Numbered from the stretch's first letter, positions 8,438 through 18,057 are shown. The stretch: DNA of 64,000 nt from DASPKM01 sp963817075 (GCA_963817075.1 CAWFMT010000003.1:1178001-1242000); one strand, 5' to 3'. Numbers and translations: made by a program. Notes: generated by a model from the sequence alone, not told the origin.

Positions 8438-10453
8438 ATGCGAATTCTATATGTTTTAATCCTTTGTGTACTTGGATCCGTAGGAGCAAAGGCCCAACCT
8501 TGCACTACTAATGGCCAAACCCCATCAACGGCCTTTCCTGTGTGCGGAACCACTACATTTCGACAGAATAATGTACCGATCTGCGAGAGTCATGACCTTA
8601 TTGTTCCTAATTGCCCTCCGACAGCTCCTTATCGTGATAAAAATCCCTACTGGTATAAGTTTACTTGCTACACTTCAGGAACACTAGCGTTTGTAATTAC
8701 ACCAAATGATCTCACAGACGATTATGATTGGCAATTGTATGATATCACCAACCGTGACCCAAATGAGGTGTTTACAAATCAATCCCTGATCGTGACTGGC
8801 AATTGGTCAGGTAGCTCTGGCACCACTGGTGCATCTGCATCCGGCGTTAGTTTCATTCAATGCGCTTCTAACCCAACGGCAAATGCTCCAACATTCAGTA
8901 CCATGCCTAACCTTCAGCAGGGGCATCAATACCTTTTGCTGGTGAGCCATTTCACACCCACACAGAGTGGTTATTCACTATCATTTGGTGGAGGTTCAGC
9001 TGTGATCACAGATCCAACCAATCCGGGATTTAATAAGGTTGAGACAAATTGCAATGGAAACTTAGTACGACTTAGCATAAAGAAAAAGATCAAGTGTACA
9101 AGCATTGCGGCTGATGGATCTGATTTCTTTATTACACCAGCCGCAGGAGTCGTGACTTCAAGTCTGGGGATAAATTGTAGTCAGGGATTTGACTCTGATT
9201 CTCTGCAATTGCAATTTGATCGTGACCTGCCTGCAGGAACCTACACACTTCATATAAAAAATGGTTCGGATGGAAATACCTTACTGGATCATTGCGACAA
9301 AGCAATTCCGCTAACAGAAGCAATCACCTTTACAGTTCCACCAAAAGTCCCAACCCCTTTGGATAGCATTGCTCCGCTTAGATGCGCGCCTCAATCACTG
9401 AGGCTTGTCTTCAGCAAACCCATTCTTTGTTCTTCAATTGCTTCAGACGGATCGGATTTCATGGTGAACGGAACCTACCCTGTTGCAATAAGTTCTGCAA
9501 ATGGAAATTGTGCCGGTACTCCTGCAATAACATCAGAGATCATTATTACTCTTTCTCAATCATTGCAACGTGCAGGTACATTCACGCTTAGCCTTAGGAC
9601 GGGATCTGATGGAAATACTATTCGTAATGAATGCGGGCAGGAGACTCCTATCGGTTCTTCAATAAACTTCAATGTGTTTGATACAGTGAATGCTGATTTC
9701 AACTACAACATTACCTATGATTGCGAATTAGATATCGTCCAGTATTCACATCCTGGTACTAATGGTGTTAATCAATGGAGATGGAATCTTGATGATGGAC
9801 AAACCAGCACTTTACAGAATCCTTCAGCAACTTATTCAGTCTTCGATCAAAAAAATGTTAGGCTTTTGGTATCGAATGGGTTTTGTAGTGATACGATGAA
9901 TAAGGTTATTCTGCTGGATAATTTTCTAAGTGCTGCCTTTGATGTGTTCGAAGATAATTGTCCGAACGAACCCGTTCAATTCACAAGTAATGCAAGCGGT
10001 AAGATAACCGAACATCATTGGAGTTTTGGCGACGGGAATACGGGCAATGTCGCGAATTCAACTCATATCTACGTCCAGCCTTCGGGAGCCATAACGTATA
10101 CAGTTGTTTATACTGTTACAGATAGTTTTGGTTGCTCTTTGTCTGCCAGCAAGAAAATTCGTGTGTATGCAAGTTGTATACTTGATGTTCCCAATGCATT
10201 CACCCCAAATAGTGATGGAAAGAATGATTTCCTCTATCCTTTAAATGCAGTAAAGGCTGAGAATCTGGAGTTTTCAGTTTATAACCGATGGGGGCAGTTG
10301 TTGTTCAAAACAAACAACTGGAAAGTTGGATGGAACGGACGATTTAAAGGTCAGCTACAGGCCAACGGCGCATACATATGGCTTCTCCGATATGTCGACC
10401 GCGACAGCAAGCGCCAAATCTTCAGAAAAGGAACAGCCGTGCTCATACGATGA
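8438..10453 (+). CDS. Secreted PKD-domain protein with gliding-motility C-terminal domain (T9SS type B)
   Basis: This 671-residue protein starts MRILYVLILCVLGSVGAKA, a signal peptide; the frame could begin 4 codons earlier with GTG. Residues about 20-190 form a beta-rich N-terminal domain with YWYKFTCYTSGTLAF, like the adhesive PPC-type domains in this class. Two related segments (about 195-290 and 305-405) each contain SIAADGSDF or SIASDGSDF and GSDGNT. Two PKD domains follow (about 420-500, WRWNLDDG, and 505-585, HHWSFGDGN). The CHU_C domain begins LDVPNAFTPNSDGKND (about 583) and ends RKGTAVLIR. It is surface-attached or secreted through the type IX system, probably with an adhesive role. 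Confidence 0.92.
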   Translation: MRILYVLILCVLGSVGAKAQPCTTNGQTPSTAFPVCGTTTFRQNNVPICESHDLIVPNCPPTAPYRDKNPYWYKFTCYTSGTLAFVITPNDLTDDYDWQLYDITNRDPNEVFTNQSLIVTGNWSGSSGTTGASASGVSFIQCASNPTANAPTFSTMPNLQQGHQYLLLVSHFTPTQSGYSLSFGGGSAVITDPTNPGFNKVETNCNGNLVRLSIKKKIKCTSIAADGSDFFITPAAGVVTSSLGINCSQGFDSDSLQLQFDRDLPAGTYTLHIKNGSDGNTLLDHCDKAIPLTEAITFTVPPKVPTPLDSIAPLRCAPQSLRLVFSKPILCSSIASDGSDFMVNGTYPVAISSANGNCAGTPAITSEIIITLSQSLQRAGTFTLSLRTGSDGNTIRNECGQETPIGSSINFNVFDTVNADFNYNITYDCELDIVQYSHPGTNGVNQWRWNLDDGQTSTLQNPSATYSVFDQKNVRLLVSNGFCSDTMNKVILLDNFLSAAFDVFEDNCPNEPVQFTSNASGKITEHHWSFGDGNTGNVANSTHIYVQPSGAITYTVVYTVTDSFGCSLSASKKIRVYASCILDVPNAFTPNSDGKNDFLYPLNAVKAENLEFSVYNRWGQLLFKTNNWKVGWNGRFKGQLQANGAYIWLLRYVDRDSKRQIFRKGTAVLIR

Positions 10454-10508
10454 AGTTTCTTAACCTATTCTTACAAGCCTGTTTACATTTCCACAACCTG
10501 TGAATAAG

Positions 10509-10516
10509 TAACTTTG
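10509..10516 (+). promoter_or_regulatory. Possible -7 element (TAACTTTG) upstream of phoH
   Basis: TAACTTTG matches the Bacteroidota -7 consensus TAnnTTTG. No clear TTG lies at the expected 17-23 base distance upstream, so this is a weak call. If used, the phoH transcript would have a leader of about 145 bases. Confidence 0.3.
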
Positions 10517-10667
10517 AAAAATTACCATTCTGTTTAATTAAATTTGAAACAGATGGTCGGTTAGTGGTATCAGAATTGCACCCCATAATTGATACTACTT
10601 TTTGTGAACCTGGTTCCCGTCAGCAGGAATATCCACTGCCGACTCAGAACCATAAAATTGAAGAGAA

Positions 10668-11660
10668 TTGACAGAGACAATTATCAACCTTGAAACCGTT
10701 AACCCTATTGAGTTTTTTGGAGTAAACAACGGTAAGCTGGACATCCTCAAAAAGAAATTTCCCCTGCTGAAAATATTATCGAGAGGCACTCAGATCAAAC
10801 TGAGTGGTGCACCGGAGCAGGTAGAAAGCGCGAAAGAAAAGATAGAACTCATCGTGCAATATCTTGAACGAAATGGTCACTTAAGTGAAAATTACTTCGA
10901 GCAGATCCTCGGTGGGGATGATGCCGAGACTGTAGATCATTTCATAGATAAGAACCCGAATGACATTTTGGTCTTTGGCCCAAATGGCAAAACTGTTCGC
11001 GCAAGGACTGCAAACCAGAAAAAACTGGTGGCAATGGCTGAGCGAAACGATATCGTTTTTGCGATTGGACCAGCTGGTACAGGTAAGACTTATACAGCTG
11101 TTGCCATGGCGGTGCGAGCCTTAAAAAATAAGCTCGTCAAGAAGATCATTCTCACCCGGCCTGCAGTAGAAGCCGGAGAAAGCCTTGGCTTTCTTCCTGG
11201 AGACCTTAAAGAAAAGATTGACCCTTACTTACGCCCATTGTATGATGCGCTGGATGATATGATACCGGCCGATAAGCTTGGATATTATATGAGCACCCGC
11301 ACCATCGAGATTGCACCACTTGCTTATATGCGAGGCAGAACGCTGGATCATGCATTTATTATTCTTGATGAAGCTCAGAATGCCACCAACCTGCAATTAA
11401 AAATGTTCTTAACAAGGATAGGTTCAAATGCAAAGGCAATCATCACAGGAGATGTAACCCAGATCGATCTTCCGAAAAATCAAAAAAGTGGGCTTGAAAA
11501 AGCTGCCAGAATTTTAAGAAATATTGATGGAATCGCACATATTGAGCTGGATGAGGAAGATGTTGTTCGTCACAGACTGGTGAAAGCAATACTTCGGGCT
11601 TATGATAAAGATCATAAGGAAAATGAAAAAGAAAGAGACGATCATCATCATACTAAATAA
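10668..11660 (+). CDS. phoH: PhoH-family ATPase
   Basis: This 330-residue cytoplasmic PhoH protein is a P-loop ATPase linked in other bacteria to RNA metabolism and often found beside ybeY. A KH-like N-terminal part (about 1-80) precedes the PhoH domain. Walker A is GPAGTGKT at 134-141 and Walker B is IILDEAQ at 231-237, followed by ITGDVTQIDLP. The start is TTG, chosen because the following residues (TETIINLETVNPIEFFGVN) match the usual N-terminus of the family in this phylum. The tail is very charged (KENEKERDDHHHTK). A terminator follows directly, so the downstream genes are probably transcribed separately. Confidence 0.95.
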   Translation: MTETIINLETVNPIEFFGVNNGKLDILKKKFPLLKILSRGTQIKLSGAPEQVESAKEKIELIVQYLERNGHLSENYFEQILGGDDAETVDHFIDKNPNDILVFGPNGKTVRARTANQKKLVAMAERNDIVFAIGPAGTGKTYTAVAMAVRALKNKLVKKIILTRPAVEAGESLGFLPGDLKEKIDPYLRPLYDALDDMIPADKLGYYMSTRTIEIAPLAYMRGRTLDHAFIILDEAQNATNLQLKMFLTRIGSNAKAIITGDVTQIDLPKNQKSGLEKAARILRNIDGIAHIELDEEDVVRHRLVKAILRAYDKDHKENEKERDDHHHTK

Positions 11661-11697
11661 AAACCCGGGAGAATCATTTGTTCGACCGTTAATCTTC

Positions 11698-11725
11698 GAC
11701 ATCCTTTAAGGATGTCTTTTTTTTT
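11698..11725 (+). terminator. Rho-independent terminator of phoH
   Basis: The stem is GACATCC-TTTAA-GGATGTC, followed by a run of nine or more T. It lies 38 bases after the phoH stop codon. An in-frame ATG inside the right stem arm cannot be the start of the next gene. Confidence 0.9.
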
Positions 11726-11798
11726 TCAATATTGTTACGAACTATTTTCTGCGCAACAACGAACGGACTTATTCCTTAGGTTTGCCGAAACTGCAGGA

Positions 11799-12197
11799 AT
11801 GAAGATCCTTTACCTGGTCATGTTATTGTTTTTGATTTCTTCATGCAAAAACGAGGGCCATTATGAAAAGGCGGAGGATGCACAGGAGGCTGGCCGCGAA
11901 TTTATACGCGCTTCCCTTGACGGCAATTATGATAAGGCGAGATTTTATTTATTCAGAGACACTGCTGATTTGAATGTACGCCTCCTTGACAGATGGAAAC
12001 AGGCATATGATAATCTTCCTCAAAAAGATAAGCAGGGATATCGGGATGCTTCTATTATGCCTGTTGAAATAAAGGCATTAAAGGACTCCACCACATATTC
12101 CTATGCTTTTTATAACTCATATAAAAGGGATACAACAACCATTAAGGTGATAAAGGTGAAAGATGAATGGTTAGTTGATCTCTCGGATATCCATTGA
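11799..12197 (+). CDS. Small lipoprotein
   Basis: This 132-residue protein begins MKILYLVMLLFLISSCKNEG; the lipobox cysteine is residue 16. The open frame extends upstream to 11712, but that ATG lies inside the phoH terminator, and the chosen start sits exactly at the signal peptide. The mature part begins with an acidic helix (AEDAQEAGREFIRASLDGNYDKA). It then alternates strands up to VIKVKDEWLVDLSDIH, a fold pattern like NTF2/DUF4878-type lipoproteins. Its stop lies 4 bases before the crcB start, so the two are probably co-transcribed. Function unknown. Confidence 0.75.
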   Translation: MKILYLVMLLFLISSCKNEGHYEKAEDAQEAGREFIRASLDGNYDKARFYLFRDTADLNVRLLDRWKQAYDNLPQKDKQGYRDASIMPVEIKALKDSTTYSYAFYNSYKRDTTTIKVIKVKDEWLVDLSDIH

Positions 12198-12201
12198 TCA
12201 A

Positions 12202-12573
12202 ATGTTACTTCAGAATATTTTAATTGTGGGAGCAGGCGGAATGATCGGTTCAATGGCGCGATATGCTTTTTACTTTGGATTAAAGGCGAGTGGATTTCCG
12301 ATCGCAACCTTCCTGGTTAATATCATTGGCAGTCTCATTATTGGGGTTCTCGCAGCTTTTTTCGTCAGAAATCCTCAATTCCTGAACTGGCAATTATTTC
12401 TTATGACCGGAATTTGTGGTGGCTTTACAACCTTTTCAGCATTTTCACTTGAAGGCTTTAATATGATTCGTGAAGGAAGGTGGATGATGTTTACTTCATA
12501 TTTTGGCGGAAGTATTATTCTGGGGTTAGTAGCTACCTTTCTTGGGTATTACCTTGCAAAGCAAGCATTATAA
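12202..12573 (+). CDS. crcB: Fluoride ion channel CrcB/Fluc
   Basis: This 123-residue, four-helix inner-membrane protein belongs to the CrcB/Fluc family, which exports fluoride as a dual-topology dimer. Family marks are GGMIGSMARY near the N-terminus, FLVNIIGSLIIG (the Asn lines the pore) and GICGGFTTFSAFSLE in the third helix. Length is normal. The start (MLLQNILIVGAGG) is preferred over one 9 codons upstream, which would overlap the lipoprotein gene. No fluoride riboswitch was recognised upstream. It sits between a lipoprotein gene and ppa in a tight forward run. Confidence 0.93.
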   Translation: MLLQNILIVGAGGMIGSMARYAFYFGLKASGFPIATFLVNIIGSLIIGVLAAFFVRNPQFLNWQLFLMTGICGGFTTFSAFSLEGFNMIREGRWMMFTSYFGGSIILGLVATFLGYYLAKQAL

Positions 12574-12582
12574 AATAAGCTT

Positions 12583-13125
12583 ATGAAGACAGTATCGCAC
12601 CCATGGCATGGAGTTTCTTATGGAGATGGAGCCCCAAGAATAGTTAATGCAGTGATAGAGATCCCGCAGGGATCAAGAGCGAAATATGAAATAGATAAGG
12701 AAAGCGGTTTGCTCAAATTGGATCGCGTGATATACTCCTCATTCTACTACCCATGCAATTATGGATTTATCCCTCAAACCTATGGTGGCGACAAGGATCC
12801 TCTTGACATCCTTGTAATAACAACTCTGGCTGTTCAGGCGATGTGCCTGATGGAAGCAAAAGTTGTGGGAGTGATGCAGATGATCGACAGCGGAGATGCT
12901 GATGATAAAATAATTGCTGTGGCGGCTAAAGATCCCGGAGTAAATCACTACAACAATATTGAAGAACTGCCAAAGCATTTCTTTGATGAACTTCGTCACT
13001 TCTTTCAGGAATATAAAAAGCTTGAGAATAAAACTGTAACAGTTGAGGAATTTGGAGATAAGAGTACTGCCTTAAAAATTATCCAAAATGCAATCGACTT
13101 TTATAAGGAAAACTTCAAGAACTGA
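12583..13125 (+). CDS. ppa: Inorganic pyrophosphatase
   Basis: This 180-residue cytoplasmic family I pyrophosphatase hydrolyses pyrophosphate to two phosphates with magnesium. The signature is DKDPLD at residues 70-75, preceded by YPCNYGFIPQTYGGD. The usual second metal region is present (AAKDPGVNHYNNIEELP). Length fits bacterial homohexameric enzymes. It starts 9 bases after crcB and is followed 9 bases later by a TSUP transporter, so the lipoprotein, crcB, ppa and TSUP genes look like one transcript. Confidence 0.96.
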   Translation: MKTVSHPWHGVSYGDGAPRIVNAVIEIPQGSRAKYEIDKESGLLKLDRVIYSSFYYPCNYGFIPQTYGGDKDPLDILVITTLAVQAMCLMEAKVVGVMQMIDSGDADDKIIAVAAKDPGVNHYNNIEELPKHFFDELRHFFQEYKKLENKTVTVEEFGDKSTALKIIQNAIDFYKENFKN

Positions 13126-13134
13126 TTTTTCAAT

Positions 13135-13563
13135 ATGAAACAAAGAAGCATGTCAACTGAAATAATTATTGTAGTCCTTATTGGACTTGCTGCGGGTGTG
13201 CTGAGTGGACTTGTTGGAGTGGGTGGTGGAATTATCCTGGTTCCCGCTCTGGTTTATTTTCTTCACTATACACAGCACCAGGCACAGGGAACTTCACTTG
13301 GGGTATTAACTTTTCCTGTGGTAATACTCGCCTTTCTTAAATACTATAACGATTGCAAGAAAATGGACACCCCGATTGATTTCAGGATAATAGCCATTCT
13401 TGCCACGGGGTTTATTATTGGAGGACTTGCAGGTAGTACGATTGCACTTAAGATCGATCAGGGAACATTGAAGAAAATATTTGCGATAATCTTATTCTAC
13501 ACAGGGTTCAAAATGCTTGGATGGGATGACGTTCTGTTACGCTGGGTAAGAACTTTATTTTGA
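13135..13563 (+). CDS. TSUP (TauE/SafE) family transporter, half-length
   Basis: This 142-residue inner-membrane protein of the TSUP (sulfite/organosulfonate exporter) family has about four helices. The first helix pair carries the motif GLVGVGGGIILVPAL; a glycine-rich helix pair follows (GFIIGGLAGSTIAL), then KKIFAIILFYTGFKML. Typical TauE/SafE proteins are about 250 residues with two such repeats, so this one holds a single repeat and probably functions as a dimer (inference). A second possible start is at residue 6 (MSTEII). Its end overlaps the convergent LytTR gene by 9 bases. Substrate unknown. Confidence 0.82.
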   Translation: MKQRSMSTEIIIVVLIGLAAGVLSGLVGVGGGIILVPALVYFLHYTQHQAQGTSLGVLTFPVVILAFLKYYNDCKKMDTPIDFRIIAILATGFIIGGLAGSTIALKIDQGTLKKIFAIILFYTGFKMLGWDDVLLRWVRTLF

Positions 13564-14307
13564 CCTATCGGAAAGTAAATTCACAACCTGATCTTTCCGT
13601 TGCCTTGAGACGGGAAGTTTAGTTTTATCATTAAGCAGAACTGCCCCTTCGCCCAGATAGTATTCGATAAATTTCCTATTGACGAGATGAGATTTATGTA
13701 TCCTGATGAATCCATGCTCATCCAGCATGTCCTGATAGTCCTTGATAGTTCTGGCGCTAAGATGCTTCCTGCCTTCAGTAAGATAAAACCAGGTATAGTT
13801 CCTTTCACCCTCGCACCTGATTAGTTCATCAATACTTACAAAACGGGCACCGTCGTTTGTTGGAATTGCCAGGCGAAAATCTTTCTCCTCTCTGGCTTTC
13901 AAGTTATCAATCAGATTTCGATACAATTGCGTGTTCGTGGATTGGAGCTTTCTCTTTTCGATAAACCGCTGAACCGCTGATTTCAACTCATCAACATCAA
14001 TAGGCTTTAATAAATAATCCAATGCACTGAACCTGATAGCCTGGATTGCATACTCATCAAAAGCTGTTGTAAAAATCACGTCAAAATTTGCCTTGCTTAT
14101 GCGTTCAAGCAATTCAAATCCATTCATCGCAGGCATTACAATATCAAGAAAAACGAGTTGGGGTTGAAAGTCGCGGATCAGGGAGATAGCTTCTTCAGTA
14201 TTTGTTGTAACCTCCAGTAGGGTAATCTCCGGAATATATTTCCTGATCATAAGCTGCAGCACGTCCGCTGCTGCCGATTCATCATCAATGATGAGCGCCT
14301 TGATCAT
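13555..14307 (-). CDS. LytTR-family response regulator
   Basis: This 250-residue response regulator has a receiver domain (about 1-120) with the acidic pair at D8-D9, phospho-acceptor D55 (LVFLDIVMP) and conserved K101 (LLKPID). A C-terminal LytTR DNA-binding domain (about 145-245) follows, with RTIKDYQDML and GFIRIHKSHLVNRKFI. It is encoded directly downstream of the propeller-type sensor kinase and is its probable partner. Target genes cannot be told from the window. Confidence 0.93.
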   Translation of the reverse strand: MIKALIIDDESAAADVLQLMIRKYIPEITLLEVTTNTEEAISLIRDFQPQLVFLDIVMPAMNGFELLERISKANFDVIFTTAFDEYAIQAIRFSALDYLLKPIDVDELKSAVQRFIEKRKLQSTNTQLYRNLIDNLKAREEKDFRLAIPTNDGARFVSIDELIRCEGERNYTWFYLTEGRKHLSARTIKDYQDMLDEHGFIRIHKSHLVNRKFIEYYLGEGAVLLNDKTKLPVSRQRKDQVVNLLSDRSK

Positions 14308-14376
14308 CGGCTGAAGATACTAAATCAATATAAAAACGGAGAACGAGAAAGAAATAACTGCGGCTATTGATATGAT

Positions 14377-14419
14377 CTCTGCGAATTCTCTGCAACTCTG
14401 CTTCCCTGCGGTAAAAAAC
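14377..14419. repeat. A-prime half element between kinase and regulator
   Basis: A right arm of the A-prime variant (CTCTGCGAATTCTCTGC ... CCCTGCGGTAAAAAA) lies 12 bases beyond the kinase stop codon, in the 123-base gap between kinase and regulator. There is no left arm. Confidence 0.6.
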
Positions 14420-14430
14420 ATTGTTAAGAA

Positions 14431-17400
14431 TTAGAGAACGGGTATGTCAATGATCACAGTCGTCCCAGATGGTTGCCCTTCCGAATCAAACTGATCACTG
14501 ACAAAAAGATGCTTGACAGTTTTATTTTCGAACAATGCAAGTCTTTTTTCAATCAAGGACATCCCTTTTGAATCATGCTTAAGCAATTTCTGATTCTGAA
14601 GCTTTCTCTCCGCTGCTTTTGATCTTCCAATCCCATTATCGCTGATTTCACAACTAAGGAAACTATCGTCCCTTAGATAGAATTTAATCGAAATCCTTTT
14701 CATCCCTTCCTTATTTGAAAGTCCATGTACCAAGGCATTCTCCACAAGTGGTTGCACCATCATGCCGGGAATTTTTATCGCGTCTGTTTCAAGTTCCTCA
14801 TCTACCTCAACACTGAATGATAGTTGGTCATTCATCCGAACTGATTCGATGTCCAGGTATAATTTAAGCATCTCAATTTCGTCAGAAAGAGAGATTGTAT
14901 TTTTTTCGGACTGATGCAAGACCATCCGCAAGAGTCGTGAGAACCTGGAAATATATTTATTTGCATTTTCAATGTCATGTCTGAGTGTAAAATGCTGAAT
15001 AGAATTCATGGCATTGAAAATAAAATGGGGATTCATTTGGGATTGAAGTGCGGCCAGCTTGGTTTCATTCATCAATCTGCTCAATTCCTTCATCTTCGAT
15101 TCCTTGTCCATCGCCGCCTGCAAGGCCATAACTCTTGCAATCTTAACCGCACAGATGGAGGCGACTGATTGCAAAACCTGTAGATGAGATTTCTTGAAAA
15201 AGCCCTTCTTTGAATGTTCGGAATCTATCACGCCAATAACCTCATCTCCATGAAGTATCGGAACAGTTATTTCAGACAGGCGGTGGAGATCATCAATAAC
15301 ATACCTGGAATCTTTTGAAGTGTCATTAATTATTTCAGCCTTGCCTGTATTCGCAACTGTTCCTACAATTCCTTTTCCAATGGGGATCTCAATCAGGTTG
15401 TATATTTCAGTACCTGAGGGATTTTTATTTCCGTATGCGGCAGTTTGAACAAGAACCTTTCGCTCCTTATCAACAAGGTAAATAACACAGTCCTCAAAGC
15501 TCAGTCGGGAAACACAATTCCTGGCAATGTCCCAAATAATTTCTTCAATGGTTGAATGTTCATATCCTGAAATAGTGAAATAGTTAATCATCTTCTTCAT
15601 CTCATCTCTTAATTGCCGTTGTTTGATCAGCCTAAGAATCAAGAACCCAATTAACACTGCCAGGCAGATGCACAATACTGCAAACCAGGCTGTTTCCCAG
15701 AATGCAGGCTTGATAGAAAATTGAACAGGAAAAGCTGTTTCATGCCAGTGTAGTCCATCCAGACTTGCGGCGGCAACAAATGAATAATCACCAGGAGAAA
15801 GTGAGGAGAATCTTGCAATATTATTTCTGCCATTATCAATCCAGGAATTGTCCGATCCAGACAATTTATAGCGGTATTGCAGTTTCCCTGGATTATTGAA
15901 ATAGGGAGTCGTGAATTGAAATTGAAGAGTATTTTGGGATCGATTCAGTTTCAATGGAAAATCGTCTGCCTGGTATACTGAGTCCTCATGATTAATTCTG
16001 ACTGATGAGACTAGCACGTTTAAGGTCTCATTACGAGGATGAATTTTCTCGGGTATGAAATAGTTGATCCCATTGAACCCGCCAAGAAACAGGTATCCAG
16101 ACTTCGATAGTAGAAGGCTTCCGGGATTGAATCTTTTATTCTGGAGATTATCTGTAACATCAAACCACTCCAATTTTCCTGTCGGAAGAGTATACCGGTA
16201 CAATCCGTTGTCAGCACCAATCCAAATACGTCCCGACTTATCCTTATATAGAATATTTATGCGTTGATTTTGCAATTCAGGAAGAATCAATTGCTTTTTG
16301 AAATTTCCTCCTGCAAGATCGATTCTATACAATCCTACTCCTCCGGCGATGATAGTACTGTCGTTTCCTATTACAATTGCAGATGCATAGGTTGAAAAAC
16401 TGCTATCGAAATAAGTAATTCTAAACGCGGAATCAGTTCTTGCGATGCCTTTGAAGCATGCCAGCCAATAATTTCCCTTTGAATCTTCTGTGACCGCCTG
16501 AACATTCAGGTTGCCTTTTCCAATCCTGACAGAAGCCAATTTATTCTCGCGGATCAGGTAAGTACCGGCCTTTGCATGAACCAGGAAACTTCCATTACGA
16601 CAAGGATAGATTCCGGAAATGAAATCAGTCTTCATGACTTTCATAACACTATCTGCATTGCTTCCTGAAATTTCAGGTCTGGAGAATTTTTCAGAAGCCG
16701 GATCAAAAAAAATGATCCCTCCATGCGTGGGTCCAACAATCAAGCGCTTCCCATCAAATACCAATCCCCTCACAGAGGGGAAATTGTACCCAGCATAGGA
16801 GCTCAGAGGTCTAAAAGATTTTGATTCCCCTGTGGGAATATTCAGGCGCGTGAAACCATTCAAGGTTGCCAGCCATAAATTTTGTTGATCATCTTCAGTC
16901 ATAGCCCGGATATCATTATTCCATAAATTGGCTTTGTTTAAAGTTGAACTCCTTAGCCATCCGATGGTATGAACACTGGGATTGAAGAAGACGATCCCTT
17001 CCTCTAAAACCATCCAGAATATCCCTGATGCGTCCAGGTAGCTGGGAAATGTGGTTTCATCCTCGTGCAGCCTGAGTCCGTCATGAAAGAGTGAACACTT
17101 TATGAAGTTTCCAGTAGATGGATAGTAGCAATAACATCCCTGATTGGTGCTCACGAAAAAATGTTCGTTCGAAACTGGAAACACATTTTTAATGAGAATG
17201 AATGGTGAGCTGAGCGCAGGTTTGAAGCGATCCATTTGAATCTCCCGCATGGAATCAGTTCGCAAATTAATTTCAAAAGTTTGGAGGTTCCAGTTCGTAA
17301 GCCAATAAATGTCATCTGATAGTCCGATGATGTTTCTGAGGTTTTTAAAATCTATTTCGCGAAGATTTTTTCTTTTTGTATCAAAGGAAAACACCATCGG

Positions 17401-17946
17401 GCCATTCGTGAAAAATAGATGATTGCCGTAAGCATATAACATACGACGATCATAGGTTTCTCCCTCCAGATTTTTAATTGAATATGGTTCAAAGGCGTTG
17501 ATAGCATCATTGAAATGAAAGATTCCTATATTAGACATTGCCCAGACCTGCTTGTCAGTAGTTACCTGAAGTTTGTAGAAGCGGGCATTGGCCTGCCGAA
17601 GGATAGTTACCGGGACAAATCCTTTGTTATCATTTATGAATCGCTTTATGCTAGTGTTAGATGAAACCCATACCCTATTGCTCGAATCTGCGATAATATC
17701 AAAGAGTTCTTCACCTTCAACTTCAATTCTTTTTGCAGTCTGCCCATCGTATCGTTGAACCATTCTATTGGACAGAACCCATAAAAAGCCATTTTTATCT
17801 TTAGTCAGACCATTGATATATGCAGTTTGAATTCCATTGTTTTCATTCAGAAGCTGAACGTGATAGTCTGGAAGTTGCGAAAACCCGTATTCACAAATAC
17901 TCAACAAACTGAGTAGCAAAATTTTTTTATGGAAGTGTTTTTTCAA
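14431..17946 (-). CDS. Propeller-type sensor histidine kinase with GAF domain (LytS-like)
   Basis: This 1171-residue membrane sensor has a signal peptide (about 1-24). A periplasmic two-component-regulator propeller follows (about 25-640, with repeats such as LTKDKNGFLWVLS and YKDKSGRIWIGADNGLYRY), then a Y_Y_Y domain (about 665-735). One transmembrane helix (about 745-770) leads to a cytoplasmic GAF domain (about 800-945). A LytS-type kinase domain carries the phospho-acceptor H974 in SQMNPHFIFNAM. The ATPase domain contains VENALVHGLSN and SDNGIGRSKA. Such kinases often sense polysaccharide products or cell-wall signals and pair with LytTR regulators such as the neighbour at 13555. The extra GAF domain between helix and kinase suggests a second, cytoplasmic input. 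Confidence 0.93.
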   Translation of the reverse strand: MKKHFHKKILLLSLLSICEYGFSQLPDYHVQLLNENNGIQTAYINGLTKDKNGFLWVLSNRMVQRYDGQTAKRIEVEGEELFDIIADSSNRVWVSSNTSIKRFINDNKGFVPVTILRQANARFYKLQVTTDKQVWAMSNIGIFHFNDAINAFEPYSIKNLEGETYDRRMLYAYGNHLFFTNGPMVFSFDTKRKNLREIDFKNLRNIIGLSDDIYWLTNWNLQTFEINLRTDSMREIQMDRFKPALSSPFILIKNVFPVSNEHFFVSTNQGCYCYYPSTGNFIKCSLFHDGLRLHEDETTFPSYLDASGIFWMVLEEGIVFFNPSVHTIGWLRSSTLNKANLWNNDIRAMTEDDQQNLWLATLNGFTRLNIPTGESKSFRPLSSYAGYNFPSVRGLVFDGKRLIVGPTHGGIIFFDPASEKFSRPEISGSNADSVMKVMKTDFISGIYPCRNGSFLVHAKAGTYLIRENKLASVRIGKGNLNVQAVTEDSKGNYWLACFKGIARTDSAFRITYFDSSFSTYASAIVIGNDSTIIAGGVGLYRIDLAGGNFKKQLILPELQNQRINILYKDKSGRIWIGADNGLYRYTLPTGKLEWFDVTDNLQNKRFNPGSLLLSKSGYLFLGGFNGINYFIPEKIHPRNETLNVLVSSVRINHEDSVYQADDFPLKLNRSQNTLQFQFTTPYFNNPGKLQYRYKLSGSDNSWIDNGRNNIARFSSLSPGDYSFVAAASLDGLHWHETAFPVQFSIKPAFWETAWFAVLCICLAVLIGFLILRLIKQRQLRDEMKKMINYFTISGYEHSTIEEIIWDIARNCVSRLSFEDCVIYLVDKERKVLVQTAAYGNKNPSGTEIYNLIEIPIGKGIVGTVANTGKAEIINDTSKDSRYVIDDLHRLSEITVPILHGDEVIGVIDSEHSKKGFFKKSHLQVLQSVASICAVKIARVMALQAAMDKESKMKELSRLMNETKLAALQSQMNPHFIFNAMNSIQHFTLRHDIENANKYISRFSRLLRMVLHQSEKNTISLSDEIEMLKLYLDIESVRMNDQLSFSVEVDEELETDAIKIPGMMVQPLVENALVHGLSNKEGMKRISIKFYLRDDSFLSCEISDNGIGRSKAAERKLQNQKLLKHDSKGMSLIEKRLALFENKTVKHLFVSDQFDSEGQPSGTTVIIDIPVL

Positions 17947-18007
17947 ACAGGGATTTTTAGATGGTAACAGAAGCTGAAATCTAATGCTGTGAATCTAACT
18001 TAAATTA

Positions 18008-18042
18008 CAAAAAGCCCTGATATGAAAGTTCATTCAGGGCTT
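18008..18042 (-). terminator. Rho-independent terminator after the 53-residue acidic protein
   Basis: Read on the reverse strand, AAGCCCTGA pairs with TCAGGGCTT around a loop containing ATGAACTTTCATA, followed by TTTTTG. It lies 16 bases beyond the stop of the small gene at 18058-18219, which supports that gene. Confidence 0.85.
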
Positions 18043-18057
18043 ACTCCAAACCTTGCT

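Noticed and set aside
11712..11798. Upstream extension of the lipoprotein frame
   Set aside because: Its ATG lies inside the phoH terminator; the ATG at 11799 begins a proper lipoprotein signal.
13555..13563. Overlap of TSUP and LytTR genes as a sign of error
   Set aside because: Nine-base convergent overlaps are normal in compact genomes, and both frames are intact.
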